Below, one piece after another: positions 7,365 through 14,283 of a stretch of 15,248 nucleotides of DNA. Numbering within the stretch: position 1 is the first letter of the stretch; the number at the start of each line of letters is the position of its first letter. The DNA is from Chloroflexota bacterium. Its GTDB lineage: Bacteria; Chloroflexota; Anaerolineae; Anaerolineales; UBA4823. The notes beneath the pieces are model-generated. The model was not told where the DNA came from, did not search any database, and saw nothing but the letters and a program-made list of their open reading frames with translations. The stretch covers positions 1 through 15,248 of the forward strand of contig JAEWYL010000137.1 of NCBI GenBank assembly GCA_023395675.1, written 5' to 3'. The translations under genes and the position numbers were made by a program.

Positions 7365-8828
7365 TCAAACGGTGATCTGCAGGCCGCAAAATTCGGCCGC
7401 CGCGCTGCGGGCGAAGAGGGTTAAGCGCTCGGCGGAGGCTGGGCCGGCCGCATTCCAGCGCAGGCGGGCAGAGTCCTGCAGCCGGTCGTCGTCCAGCGCG
7501 AGGCTCCACCTGCCGCCGGCCGTTTCCAGCCGCAGCAGGTGGTAGGCCTGGGTCTGAATGCCCTCGAGCTCGATGCGTTCCACCTGGCTGTCCCCAAAGT
7601 GGATGAGCAGGGCTGGCCCCGGAGGGGCATTGGTGAAGGTAAAGCGGTATCCGGCCCCCGCCGCCCCTTCAAGCACCAGGCCCCATTCCCCCTCGGAGGC
7701 CGCTTCCGGCGCGCGCAAACTGACCTCGAGGACAAAGTCGCCGGCGGGCAGGGCCAGGCTGGCCTCCGCCGCCTCCCCCCGGGCGGGGGCCAGGCTCAGG
7801 CGGTGCTCGTCCCCCCGGCAGGGCCCGCGCAGGCAGCTCAGGGACAAAAAGCCGTTCACAGCCGGAAGGCGGAGCGGTTGGGGGGATACGCTGGGCCCGC
7901 GAACCACCAGGCGCTCCCCTTCCCACTCCAGCGGATCAATCGCCAGAACCCTCTCGCCGCTCTCCGGCAGCCAGCGGTGGTAGACGCAGTAGAGGCTGAG
8001 GTTGTCCGGCCCGCGCACCACCGAGTTATGTCCCGGGCCGATCACCCCCAGCTCCGGCATGGTACGCAGGATGGGGAGCACCTGGTCCCCATCACAGTAC
8101 TGGTCCCATTCGTCCTCACGCTCCAGCCGGTCGCTGGCGGCGTAGCTCACGCCGTAGGTCTGGTTCTGCCAGTTTCCGCCGGAGAACATCTGGTAGTACA
8201 GCCCGTCGTGCTTGAGCACAAAGGAGCCTTCGATGGTGTGCCAGCGCACCCCGCCCTTCGAGGCGCGAGCAGGATCGAAAATCTGCCAGTCGTATTTTGC
8301 CCGGGTGACCGGGCGCGGCCTTCCCTCCAGTCGGAAGGGATCCAGCAGGCGGTCCATCACCGTCCCGGTGCCTATGCGGTCGTATTCGAGGAAGTCAGTG
8401 GCGTAGAACAGGTAGCGCCTGCCGTCCCCGGCATCGAGAACGTGTGGGTCAATAGCAAACTGTTCCGAGGTCAGGCGCACCCCGCTGTCCTGGAAAGGCC
8501 CGGCAGGGTCTGTCGAGGTCGCCACGCGCAGGTGCATGTTCTCTTCATCCCCGACCGAGTAATACAAATAAAAAACACCTTCCAGGTAGCTCACCTCCGG
8601 CGCCCAGTAGTGGGGGCCGCGGCTGGGAAGCGGATCCATGGCGCTCCCCACCCGGCTCCAGTGCACCAGGTCCGGCGAGCGCAGGACGCCGAAGGCGCGC
8701 CGGTCGGCCTGCAGCCCGGTGGTGTAGCACCAGTACTCCCCGCAGTGCTTCAGCACAAACGGGTCGGCCGCGGGATGAGGGTACACCGGGTTCGTATAGT
8801 ATATGGTGGGGGCGGAAGAGTCCGGCAT
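7365..8828 (-). CDS. Cytoplasmic GH43-family glycoside hydrolase with C-terminal beta-sandwich domain
   Basis: This 487-residue enzyme is probably an arabinosidase or xylosidase acting on short imported oligosaccharides. The N-terminal five-bladed beta-propeller (about 1-325) shows the GH43 catalytic triad: D22 in HPAADPFVL (base), D127 in FAIDPHVL (pKa modulator) and E200 in TIEGSFVL (acid). A GPGHNS motif supplies the conserved active-site histidine near the centre of the propeller. Residues about 330-487 look like a beta-sandwich, as in GH43 two-domain beta-xylosidases, but the sequence is divergent. No signal peptide or lipobox is present, so it should be cytosolic. It sits 36 bp after the GH1-like gene and probably shares its transcript. 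There is no Shine-Dalgarno before the ATG at 8826-8828, which is unusual here. The exact linkage and sugar cannot be fixed from sequence. Confidence 0.9.
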   Translation of the reverse strand: MPDSSAPTIYYTNPVYPHPAADPFVLKHCGEYWCYTTGLQADRRAFGVLRSPDLVHWSRVGSAMDPLPSRGPHYWAPEVSYLEGVFYLYYSVGDEENMHLRVATSTDPAGPFQDSGVRLTSEQFAIDPHVLDAGDGRRYLFYATDFLEYDRIGTGTVMDRLLDPFRLEGRPRPVTRAKYDWQIFDPARASKGGVRWHTIEGSFVLKHDGLYYQMFSGGNWQNQTYGVSYAASDRLEREDEWDQYCDGDQVLPILRTMPELGVIGPGHNSVVRGPDNLSLYCVYHRWLPESGERVLAIDPLEWEGERLVVRGPSVSPQPLRLPAVNGFLSLSCLRGPCRGDEHRLSLAPARGEAAEASLALPAGDFVLEVSLRAPEAASEGEWGLVLEGAAGAGYRFTFTNAPPGPALLIHFGDSQVERIELEGIQTQAYHLLRLETAGGRWSLALDDDRLQDSARLRWNAAGPASAERLTLFARSAAAEFCGLQITV

Positions 8829-8864
8829 GCTGATCGGCTGGCTCGGGGTTGGCGAGGGAGGTTG

Positions 8865-10127
8865 TTAGCGCGCCTCCGCAAATGGGGGCGCGGGTTGGGC
8901 CGTATAGCGCCGGTAGCGCTCAACCAGGGGAGTTTCCTGGCGGCAGTAGACTCCCTGCTCGTCGAAGCTGCACTCGAACAGGCCCAGGTCTATCGAGTAC
9001 GCCCGGAGCGGGCGGCGCCCGGTGCGGTATTCCCAATCGAACATACTGAAGAGGGGGAACCAGGTATAGCCGATGACCGGCACACCGGCGCAGCGCAGCC
9101 GTTTCACTTCTTCGATGGTCTCATCCATCCAGCGCGAGCGCCGGGCGTGTGCGCCTTTGGCGGAGGTCTCGGTCACCATCACCGGGAGGCGGTATCGCTC
9201 CCAGCTGTCCTGCAGCACCCTGCCGATAGTGAAGCCGGGCGCCTGTTTCCGGCTGCGGGTGAAGGTCCCGTCCGGTTTCGGCCTAACTTCACCGTAGGAC
9301 CAGGGATAGTAATTGGCGCCGAAAACGTCGAATTCGACCCGGTTCTCGTGGAACCAGCGGAAGTCGCGCTCTTCGAAGCCGTTCTGAATCAGGGTCTCGT
9401 ACAGGGGATGGTCACCATCCACCCGTCCCAGGCACAGGTCGGTGCACAGGTACTGTTTCAAATTATTTAACTGCACCAGCCGGCGGACTGCAGGAGAGGG
9501 GTCGCTGGTCCAGTGATGCCAGAGCGCTTCGACGTGGACGATCGGGGCGGACGGGGCTGCGTCTTTCAGGGCCCGGGTAGTCAGCACAACACCCCGGGCA
9601 ATTGCTGCCTGCAGTTTGTAATAACCGTCATCCCCGGTGAGGTAGGGGGGCCAGACGCCTCGATAGCCGCACATCTTGGCGCAGATGGCAGGTTCGTTGA
9701 ACGGGGTAAACGCCGGGGAGAGGGAGCGGTAGCGCTCGGCGACGGCGGCTGCGTAGGCGGCAACAAGCCGGGGGTAGTGCGCATTGATAAAGCTGTTATC
9801 CATCCACAGCGGGGTGCCGTAGTGGATCAGGTCCAGGACCGGGCGGATCCCCTTGACGTTCACCATATAATCCAGCACCTCATCGGTCCAGGACCAGTCG
9901 AAGACCTCCGGCGCGGGCTGCACCCGGTACCAGGGGATGCCCCAGCGCAGCAGTTTAATGCCGGTGCCGGCAGCCAGGTCCAGGTCAGATTTCCAGAACC
10001 GGTAGTGCTGGGTGTGTTCGTATTCGTCCAGGAGACGGTAGCCGGGATGCACATGGGCGATGAAGGTGTCTTCGATCCCGGTGGCCCAGTAGAAATTTTG
10101 GGGGGTTAATGGAAAGTCTGGGTTCAT
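8865..10127 (-). CDS. GH1-like (clan GH-A) glycosidase, cytoplasmic
   Basis: This 420-residue TIM-barrel enzyme resembles family 1 beta-glycosidases but is shorter than the usual 450 or so. The acid/base E145 sits in TPFNEP (GH1 consensus TxNEP), the nucleophile E320 in VMVTETSAKG, and RWGIPWYRVQP at 61-71 corresponds to the GH1 strand usually read as RFSxxWxR. The GIRPVLDLIHYGTPLW segment (93-108) also fits GH1. The usual ENG after the nucleophile is changed to ETS, so it belongs to a divergent branch, and the substrate is open (beta-glucoside, -galactoside or -xyloside). There is no signal peptide. The ATG at 10125-10127 lacks a Shine-Dalgarno, while a TATGAT hexamer lies just upstream. It precedes the cytoplasmic GH43 gene by 36 bp. 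Alternative: a GH-A family outside GH1. Confidence 0.82.
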   Translation of the reverse strand: MNPDFPLTPQNFYWATGIEDTFIAHVHPGYRLLDEYEHTQHYRFWKSDLDLAAGTGIKLLRWGIPWYRVQPAPEVFDWSWTDEVLDYMVNVKGIRPVLDLIHYGTPLWMDNSFINAHYPRLVAAYAAAVAERYRSLSPAFTPFNEPAICAKMCGYRGVWPPYLTGDDGYYKLQAAIARGVVLTTRALKDAAPSAPIVHVEALWHHWTSDPSPAVRRLVQLNNLKQYLCTDLCLGRVDGDHPLYETLIQNGFEERDFRWFHENRVEFDVFGANYYPWSYGEVRPKPDGTFTRSRKQAPGFTIGRVLQDSWERYRLPVMVTETSAKGAHARRSRWMDETIEEVKRLRCAGVPVIGYTWFPLFSMFDWEYRTGRRPLRAYSIDLGLFECSFDEQGVYCRQETPLVERYRRYTAQPAPPFAEAR

Positions 10128-10139
10128 CTGGCAACTTAT

Positions 10140-10145
10140 ATCATA
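10140..10145 (-). promoter_or_regulatory. Possible -10 box immediately upstream of the GH1-like gene
   Basis: On the minus strand TATGAT matches the -10 consensus in five of six positions, but no -35 match lies 16-18 bp upstream. A start from it would fall about 6 bases before the ATG, giving a near-leaderless mRNA. That would fit the missing Shine-Dalgarno. The evidence is thin. Confidence 0.27.
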
Positions 10146-10172
10146 CCGGGCATATGCGGCAGGTGTAGGTAT

Positions 10173-10211
10173 GGGGGAGTCTGCGCGAGCTGCACCCGCA
10201 CAGACTCCCCC
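10173..10211 (-). terminator. Strong hairpin after the exported GH43 gene
   Basis: GGGGGAGTCTG (10173-10183) pairs perfectly with CAGACTCCCCC (10201-10211) across a 17-base loop, starting 18 bp past the GH43 stop codon. The minus-strand continuation (ATACCTACACC) has no T-tract, so it may act as an mRNA 3'-end stabiliser or a partial terminator. On the plus strand the tail is GTTTGT. Confidence 0.5.
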
Positions 10212-10229
10212 GTTTGTCCGTCAGGGTTC

Positions 10230-12110
10230 TCACTTGACCGGGGTCTGGAGCAGGCGATAGACCCGGACATAATCGAAGATGGAGGTGAAGCCGCTGCCGC
10301 CCATCGAAACCAGGCCGATGCGGTCCCCGGTACCAAACTCCAGAGTCCAGGTACCGCCGCGCACCCAGTTTTCGCCATCCAGGCTGGTGTAGGCGGTGTA
10401 GTGCTCCTCCCCTTTGAAGCGGTAGGCGGCAATGCGCAGATAGGCCCAATCGCCGGGCGGGCCGACCACGGTGTTTCCGTAGCGCGGGTAGCCGTCCGGC
10501 ACCGGGAACCATTCCTTGGCAAATTCGATCTGGCGGGTCTCCCAGATCGAGACGGACACCAACTTCGTATAGTTGTCGTCGTCGCCGTAGATCACCAGAC
10601 CGCCCTGTACAAAATTAAAGCAGCAGCCTTCCGCGGGGACGTTGAGAGCTACCCTCGCCTCCACCAGATAAGGGAAAGCCGGGGCGTCTTCGACCAGCAC
10701 AGAAGCGTTATTGCTGGCCTCGTGCAGGTCGGCGGCCTGGGTGTCAATCTCGAGCTCTCCCCCGGTAAGGCGCACAGTCTCCGGCGCGGGCGGGCGGATC
10801 CAGGACCACTGCGCGCCTAACTGCGTCCCCGAGAACTCATCCGAGCGTGAAGGAACCAGCGGACCGGGGATGGCCTCCCGCTCGGGTGGGAGGATGACCT
10901 GGCTCAGATCGCCCGGCTGGGCGGCAGGGGCCGCCTGCTTGCGGTCCGAAGCCCAATGCCCGTCGCGGACCGAGGGCCACCCGTCCTCCCAGGTGAGCGC
11001 GTCCATCAGCATCGGGCGTTTCGTGAACCCCACAGCTCCTTCGAAATACGGATCGTGCCGGTCAATGGCGTGATAGAGGAACCAGTCCTGGCCGTTGAAA
11101 TCGGTAAACACGGAGTTGTGTCCCGGCCCTACCCAGCGGTTCCCATTCATACTGATGACCGGCGTACCTCCGACCCTGCCGGCCAGGAAGGAGACACCTT
11201 CGCGATCCACAAAGGGCCCGGTTGGGGAGGCGGAACGCCCGGCAAACACGCTGTAGCCCGTGAGCGGACCCCGGCAGCAGTCGGTGGCGGAGACAAACAG
11301 GTAATAGTAGCCGAAGCGGCGGATAACGTGGCTCCCCTCGTAGCGGTTGGCGATGGCGACCTCTACCTGCGAGGCCGGGTCGGAGGTGAGCCCGTCCTCC
11401 GACAGGCGGCGCACCGAGAGGCCGCCGAAGTAGCTGCCGTAGTAGATCCATTTTTGCCCGCTGTCATCGGCGACGACCGAGGCGTCGAAGGTCCAACGGC
11501 GAGAATCCGGGCAGCAGGGGGCGGGGTGGGGCTCCACGGCCGGGAAACCGCTGTCCACCCAGGGTCCGGTGGGGCTGCTGCTGGTCGCCACCCCGATGGC
11601 GCTGCCGCCGCCGGGCAGGTCTGTCTCGGAAGCGGTGTAGTACAGGTAATACTGCCCGTTGAAGTATTGGATGTCCGGCGCCCACAACCCGGCGTTATCG
11701 GCCACCCAATCGGGCCGGGAGGCGAAGGCGTCTCCGGTGTATTCCCAGGTTACCAGGTCGAGCGAACGCAGGATCGGGATCAGGCGGAAGTTGAAGGCGC
11801 CGGAACCGTCCCGGTCCTGCCCGTTCAGCGGGTCGGTGGTGCAGAAGACATACCAGTAATCGTCACCCGTCTCCTGGCCGCGGATGATGGCCGGGTCGGC
11901 GCAGCTCTCCACCTCGCTGTCCCCGGGAATCTGAACCTCGGGCGGGTTAACATAAGTCTGGTACCTTTGCGCGGCGCTCGCCTCAACGGCAAGCATTGTG
12001 GGTCCGGTGAAGGAGGCGGACAGCAGCGGCAGGTAGAGGACGGCCGCCGACAGGAGCGCTCTGCGGGAAAGCGCCATCCAGTGTGAAATTCGATCGGATA
12101 GAAGAGACAC
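10230..12110 (-). CDS. Exported GH43-family glycoside hydrolase with Tat-like signal peptide and C-terminal beta-sandwich domain
   Basis: This 626-residue secreted enzyme is probably arabinan- or arabinoside-active. I place the start at GTG 12108-12110 because AAAGGAG (12118-12124) lies 7 bases upstream. An in-frame ATG at 12219-12221 would begin upstream of a terminator-like hairpin and bury the signal peptide behind 37 extra residues. From the GTG, a SRRALL twin-arginine-like motif (15-20) precedes a hydrophobic stretch ending in VEASA, a plausible cleavage site near residue 46. The propeller shows D72 in SCADPAII, D209 in WTFDASVV and E258 in RYEGSHVI, plus GPGHNS near 328-333 and LYHA near 345-348. 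Residues about 422-626, from DEFSG on, form a concanavalin-like beta-sandwich of the sort attached to GH43 enzymes. Three vicinal cysteine pairs are present (PCCP, DCCR, GCCF). Hairpins flank the gene on both sides, so it may be its own transcription unit. Confidence 0.9.
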   Translation of the reverse strand: MSLLSDRISHWMALSRRALLSAAVLYLPLLSASFTGPTMLAVEASAAQRYQTYVNPPEVQIPGDSEVESCADPAIIRGQETGDDYWYVFCTTDPLNGQDRDGSGAFNFRLIPILRSLDLVTWEYTGDAFASRPDWVADNAGLWAPDIQYFNGQYYLYYTASETDLPGGGSAIGVATSSSPTGPWVDSGFPAVEPHPAPCCPDSRRWTFDASVVADDSGQKWIYYGSYFGGLSVRRLSEDGLTSDPASQVEVAIANRYEGSHVIRRFGYYYLFVSATDCCRGPLTGYSVFAGRSASPTGPFVDREGVSFLAGRVGGTPVISMNGNRWVGPGHNSVFTDFNGQDWFLYHAIDRHDPYFEGAVGFTKRPMLMDALTWEDGWPSVRDGHWASDRKQAAPAAQPGDLSQVILPPEREAIPGPLVPSRSDEFSGTQLGAQWSWIRPPAPETVRLTGGELEIDTQAADLHEASNNASVLVEDAPAFPYLVEARVALNVPAEGCCFNFVQGGLVIYGDDDNYTKLVSVSIWETRQIEFAKEWFPVPDGYPRYGNTVVGPPGDWAYLRIAAYRFKGEEHYTAYTSLDGENWVRGGTWTLEFGTGDRIGLVSMGGSGFTSIFDYVRVYRLLQTPVK

Positions 12111-12117
12111 GGGCTTA

Positions 12118-12124
12118 CTCCTTT
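12118..12124 (-). promoter_or_regulatory. Ribosome-binding site that sets the GTG start
   Basis: AAAGGAG on the minus strand lies 7 bases before an in-frame GTG (12108-12110). Neither the distal ATG (12219-12221) nor the internal ATG (12075-12077) has a comparable site. Confidence 0.8.
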
Positions 12125-12176
12125 CGATCCAGCACCAGTACAGGTACAACTCCAGTAGCGATCCGATAAAAGGGAT

Positions 12177-12204
12177 GGTGGCTGTGCCGGGCAGCGCAGC
12201 CACC
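12177..12204 (-). terminator. Terminator-like hairpin after the GH43 lipoprotein gene
   Basis: On the minus strand GGTGGCTG pairs perfectly with CAGCCACC across a 12-base loop, followed by ATCCC and TTTTAT. It begins 43 bp past the lipoprotein stop codon. It would end the permease-lipoprotein transcript fully or partly. No clear promoter is visible between it and the next gene's GTG at 12110. Confidence 0.55.
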
Positions 12205-12247
12205 GCACACATCTCAAACAACCATTGATGATGCGCGACAACCCGGC

Positions 12248-13330
12248 TCAGGGCAGCGGCTGGGGGTCCACGCTGGGGCCTTCGATCACCGGCTCCCCAC
12301 CCACAAACTCCACCGGGTCAATGCGCAGGCTGCGCTCGCCGCCCGGGTAGCCCACATCAATCCCGGTCCAGGCATGGTAGGCCATCCACAGGTTGCCCTC
12401 CTCATCCTGGAAGAAGGCCTGCCCTCCGGGCCCCATGGCTCCGTTCCCATAAGAAAAGACTGGTTCTTGCCGCGGTTTCTCGCAGGGCCCGGTGATGCTT
12501 TCGCAGATTGCATAGCCGACCGCGTACTCGTGGCTCTCCCACCAGTTGCCGGAATAAAAAAGGTAGTAGGTGTCCTCTACCAGCAGCATGGCAGGGTTCT
12601 CGATCAAGGGCCGCTCCCAGGCCTGGTCTCGCTGGATGAGCTGGACCGGTTCGCCCACCAGCGAGAGCCCGTCGTCGCTCAACTGCTGGATCCAGAGGTA
12701 CACTTCCAGCCCGCAGCAGTTTCCGTCGTTTTTCCACAGCAGGTAGTAGGTGCCATCCTCATCCTGAAAGGGATAGGGGTCAATCGAGCCGCCCAGGTCC
12801 ACCTGGCAGATGAAAGGCGCGGTGGAGGTGTCCTGGAAAGGGCCTTCAGGTCCCGGGCTGGTCGCCAGCGAGAGGCACTGCCTCCCCGCCTCCAGCGCGC
12901 GGGTGGTGTAGTAGAGGATGAAGTTCTCGCCAATCTGGATCCCGCCCGGGGCCCAGGTAAGCCCGCCGGCCGGGTCCGCCCATGGAGGCAGCGCCGGCAG
13001 GGCGTCGCCCACCCGCTCCCACCGGACGAGGTCGGTGGAGCGGATCAATTGGATATTCGCCCCGTAGGCGTTGGTGGCGTAGGCATAGTAGGTGCCATCG
13101 TGGTAGAGGACATGGGGATCGGGAAAATCCTCCGGGTAAACCGGGTTATCGTAAGCGGGACCCTGGAAAACCGTCGCGGTGGGGGGGCCGGTGGTGGGGA
13201 CCGGGCTGGCGGCCGGCGCGCCGGAGGTCGCCGTGGGCGAGGCGGCTGCCGGCTGGCAGGCGGAGAGTAAACCGCAGAGCAGGGCTGCCAGCAGGAGAGC
13301 TGCGTGCTTTGGATTGACCCTGCCGGGCAT
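12248..13330 (-). CDS. GH43-family glycoside hydrolase, lipoprotein
   Basis: This 360-residue surface-anchored enzyme begins with a lipoprotein signal: a hydrophobic stretch from residue 10 and the lipobox LLSAC with the acylated cysteine at C25. A Ser/Thr/Pro/Ala-rich linker (about 26-55) spaces the catalytic domain from the membrane. The GH43 triad is D71 in EDFPDPHVL, D184 in GGSIDPYPF and E244 in LIENPAML. The GPGH motif of the other two GH43s reads GPGGQ here, with MAYHAW following, a known variation within the family. A DGNCCG motif carries a vicinal cysteine pair (205-206). The ATG lies one base after the permease stop (TGA-T-ATG), with GAAAGG as Shine-Dalgarno inside the permease end, so translation is coupled to the transporter. 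It likely trims arabinose- or xylose-containing chains at the cell surface; the linkage is not determinable. Confidence 0.92.
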   Translation of the reverse strand: MPGRVNPKHAALLLAALLCGLLSACQPAAASPTATSGAPAASPVPTTGPPTATVFQGPAYDNPVYPEDFPDPHVLYHDGTYYAYATNAYGANIQLIRSTDLVRWERVGDALPALPPWADPAGGLTWAPGGIQIGENFILYYTTRALEAGRQCLSLATSPGPEGPFQDTSTAPFICQVDLGGSIDPYPFQDEDGTYYLLWKNDGNCCGLEVYLWIQQLSDDGLSLVGEPVQLIQRDQAWERPLIENPAMLLVEDTYYLFYSGNWWESHEYAVGYAICESITGPCEKPRQEPVFSYGNGAMGPGGQAFFQDEEGNLWMAYHAWTGIDVGYPGGERSLRIDPVEFVGGEPVIEGPSVDPQPLP

Positions 13331-13331
13331 A

Positions 13332-14204
13332 TCAGCCTTTCAGCCCCGTCATGGCGATGCTCTCGACGATGTAGCGCTGCAGCAAAATATACAGGAGCAG
13401 CACCGGCATGCTGACGACCAGAGCCCCGGCCATCAATTTGCCGTAGTCGAACGTGTACTGCCCCTGCAGAGTCGCCAGCCCGACCGGCAGGGTCTGCATA
13501 TCGCGGATGTTCCCCACGACCAGCAGCGGCCACAAAAAGTTGTTCCAGGACTCCAGGAAAGTGATCACGGCCAGGGTCACCAGCGCCCCTTTTGAAATCG
13601 GCAGCACCACCGAGATAAACGTACGCAGCTCGTTGGCGCCGTCAATATAGGCCGCTTCTTCCAGCTCGCGCGGGATACTCTGAAAGAACTGGCGCAGAAA
13701 GAACACGCCAAATACCCCGGATAGACCCGGGGCGATCACCCCCTGGTAGGTGCCGATCCAGCCTAAGCGGGCGATGGTGATGAAGTTCGGGATCAGGAAC
13801 ATGATTCCGGGCATCACCAGGGTCGCCAGGAGCAGGCCGAAAAGCAGGTTGCGGCCCCGAAAATTCATGCGGGCGTAGGCGTAGGCGGCGAGGGAATCGA
13901 TAATCACGATCAAGGTGGTGAAGACCGTGGCGATGAACAGGCTGTTGAAGAACCAGCGCGCCACGGGCAGGGTAGGGTCGCGAAAGATCGAGCGGAAATT
14001 GTCCAGGGTCGGGTTCAGCGGGATCCAGTTGGGAAGCAACCATTCTTCGAAAGGCTTGATGGCCGTCACCGCCATCCACAGCAGCGGCAGCAGGAAGAAC
14101 AGGGCGAACAGGATCAGCAGCGTGTAGAACACCAGACGGTAGAGGCTGCCGCCGCCAACTCCGAGGCCGACTCCGCTTTGAGAACTCGTTTCCTTGATTG
14201 CCAT
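13332..14204 (-). CDS. ABC sugar transporter permease, MalG/UgpE-like
   Basis: This 290-residue inner subunit of a CUT1-type (carbohydrate uptake) ABC importer has about six membrane helices: one near 22-48 and the rest spread over about 85-285. The EAA loop that docks the ATPase reads LEEAAYIDGANELRTF near 181-196. The cytosolic N-terminus is Ser/Gly-rich. The ATG at 14202-14204 follows AAGGAGG at 8 bases. It is 79 bp downstream of the partner permease and 1 base upstream of the GH43 lipoprotein gene. No ATPase gene is in the window; CUT1 systems often share one (MsmK/UgpC type) encoded elsewhere. The cargo is inferred from the neighbours to be an oligosaccharide. Confidence 0.95.
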   Translation of the reverse strand: MAIKETSSQSGVGLGVGGGSLYRLVFYTLLILFALFFLLPLLWMAVTAIKPFEEWLLPNWIPLNPTLDNFRSIFRDPTLPVARWFFNSLFIATVFTTLIVIIDSLAAYAYARMNFRGRNLLFGLLLATLVMPGIMFLIPNFITIARLGWIGTYQGVIAPGLSGVFGVFFLRQFFQSIPRELEEAAYIDGANELRTFISVVLPISKGALVTLAVITFLESWNNFLWPLLVVGNIRDMQTLPVGLATLQGQYTFDYGKLMAGALVVSMPVLLLYILLQRYIVESIAMTGLKG

Positions 14205-14233
14205 TCAGGGTTCCTCCTTGGTCCACCCCCGGG

Positions 14234-14265
14234 CAGCGGCCAGGGGCGGGTAAAAGCAGCCGCTG
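14234..14265 (-). repeat. Hairpin between the two permease genes
   Basis: CAGCGGC (14234-14240) pairs with GCCGCTG (14259-14265) across an 18-base loop in the 79-bp spacer between the permease genes. No T-tract follows on the minus strand, so it is more likely an intercistronic stabilising structure than a terminator. Confidence 0.35.
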
Positions 14266-14283
14266 AGCTTCCCTCCGGCGCGC

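Noticed and set aside
7539..9470. Plus-strand frame of 643 codons over the GH43 and GH1-like genes
   Set aside because: It spans two genuine genes and their spacer on the opposite strand, with no recognisable domain.
12111..12221. N-terminal 37 codons upstream of the GTG in the exported GH43 gene
   Set aside because: They include the terminator-like hairpin, have no ribosome-binding site, and would block recognition of the signal peptide.
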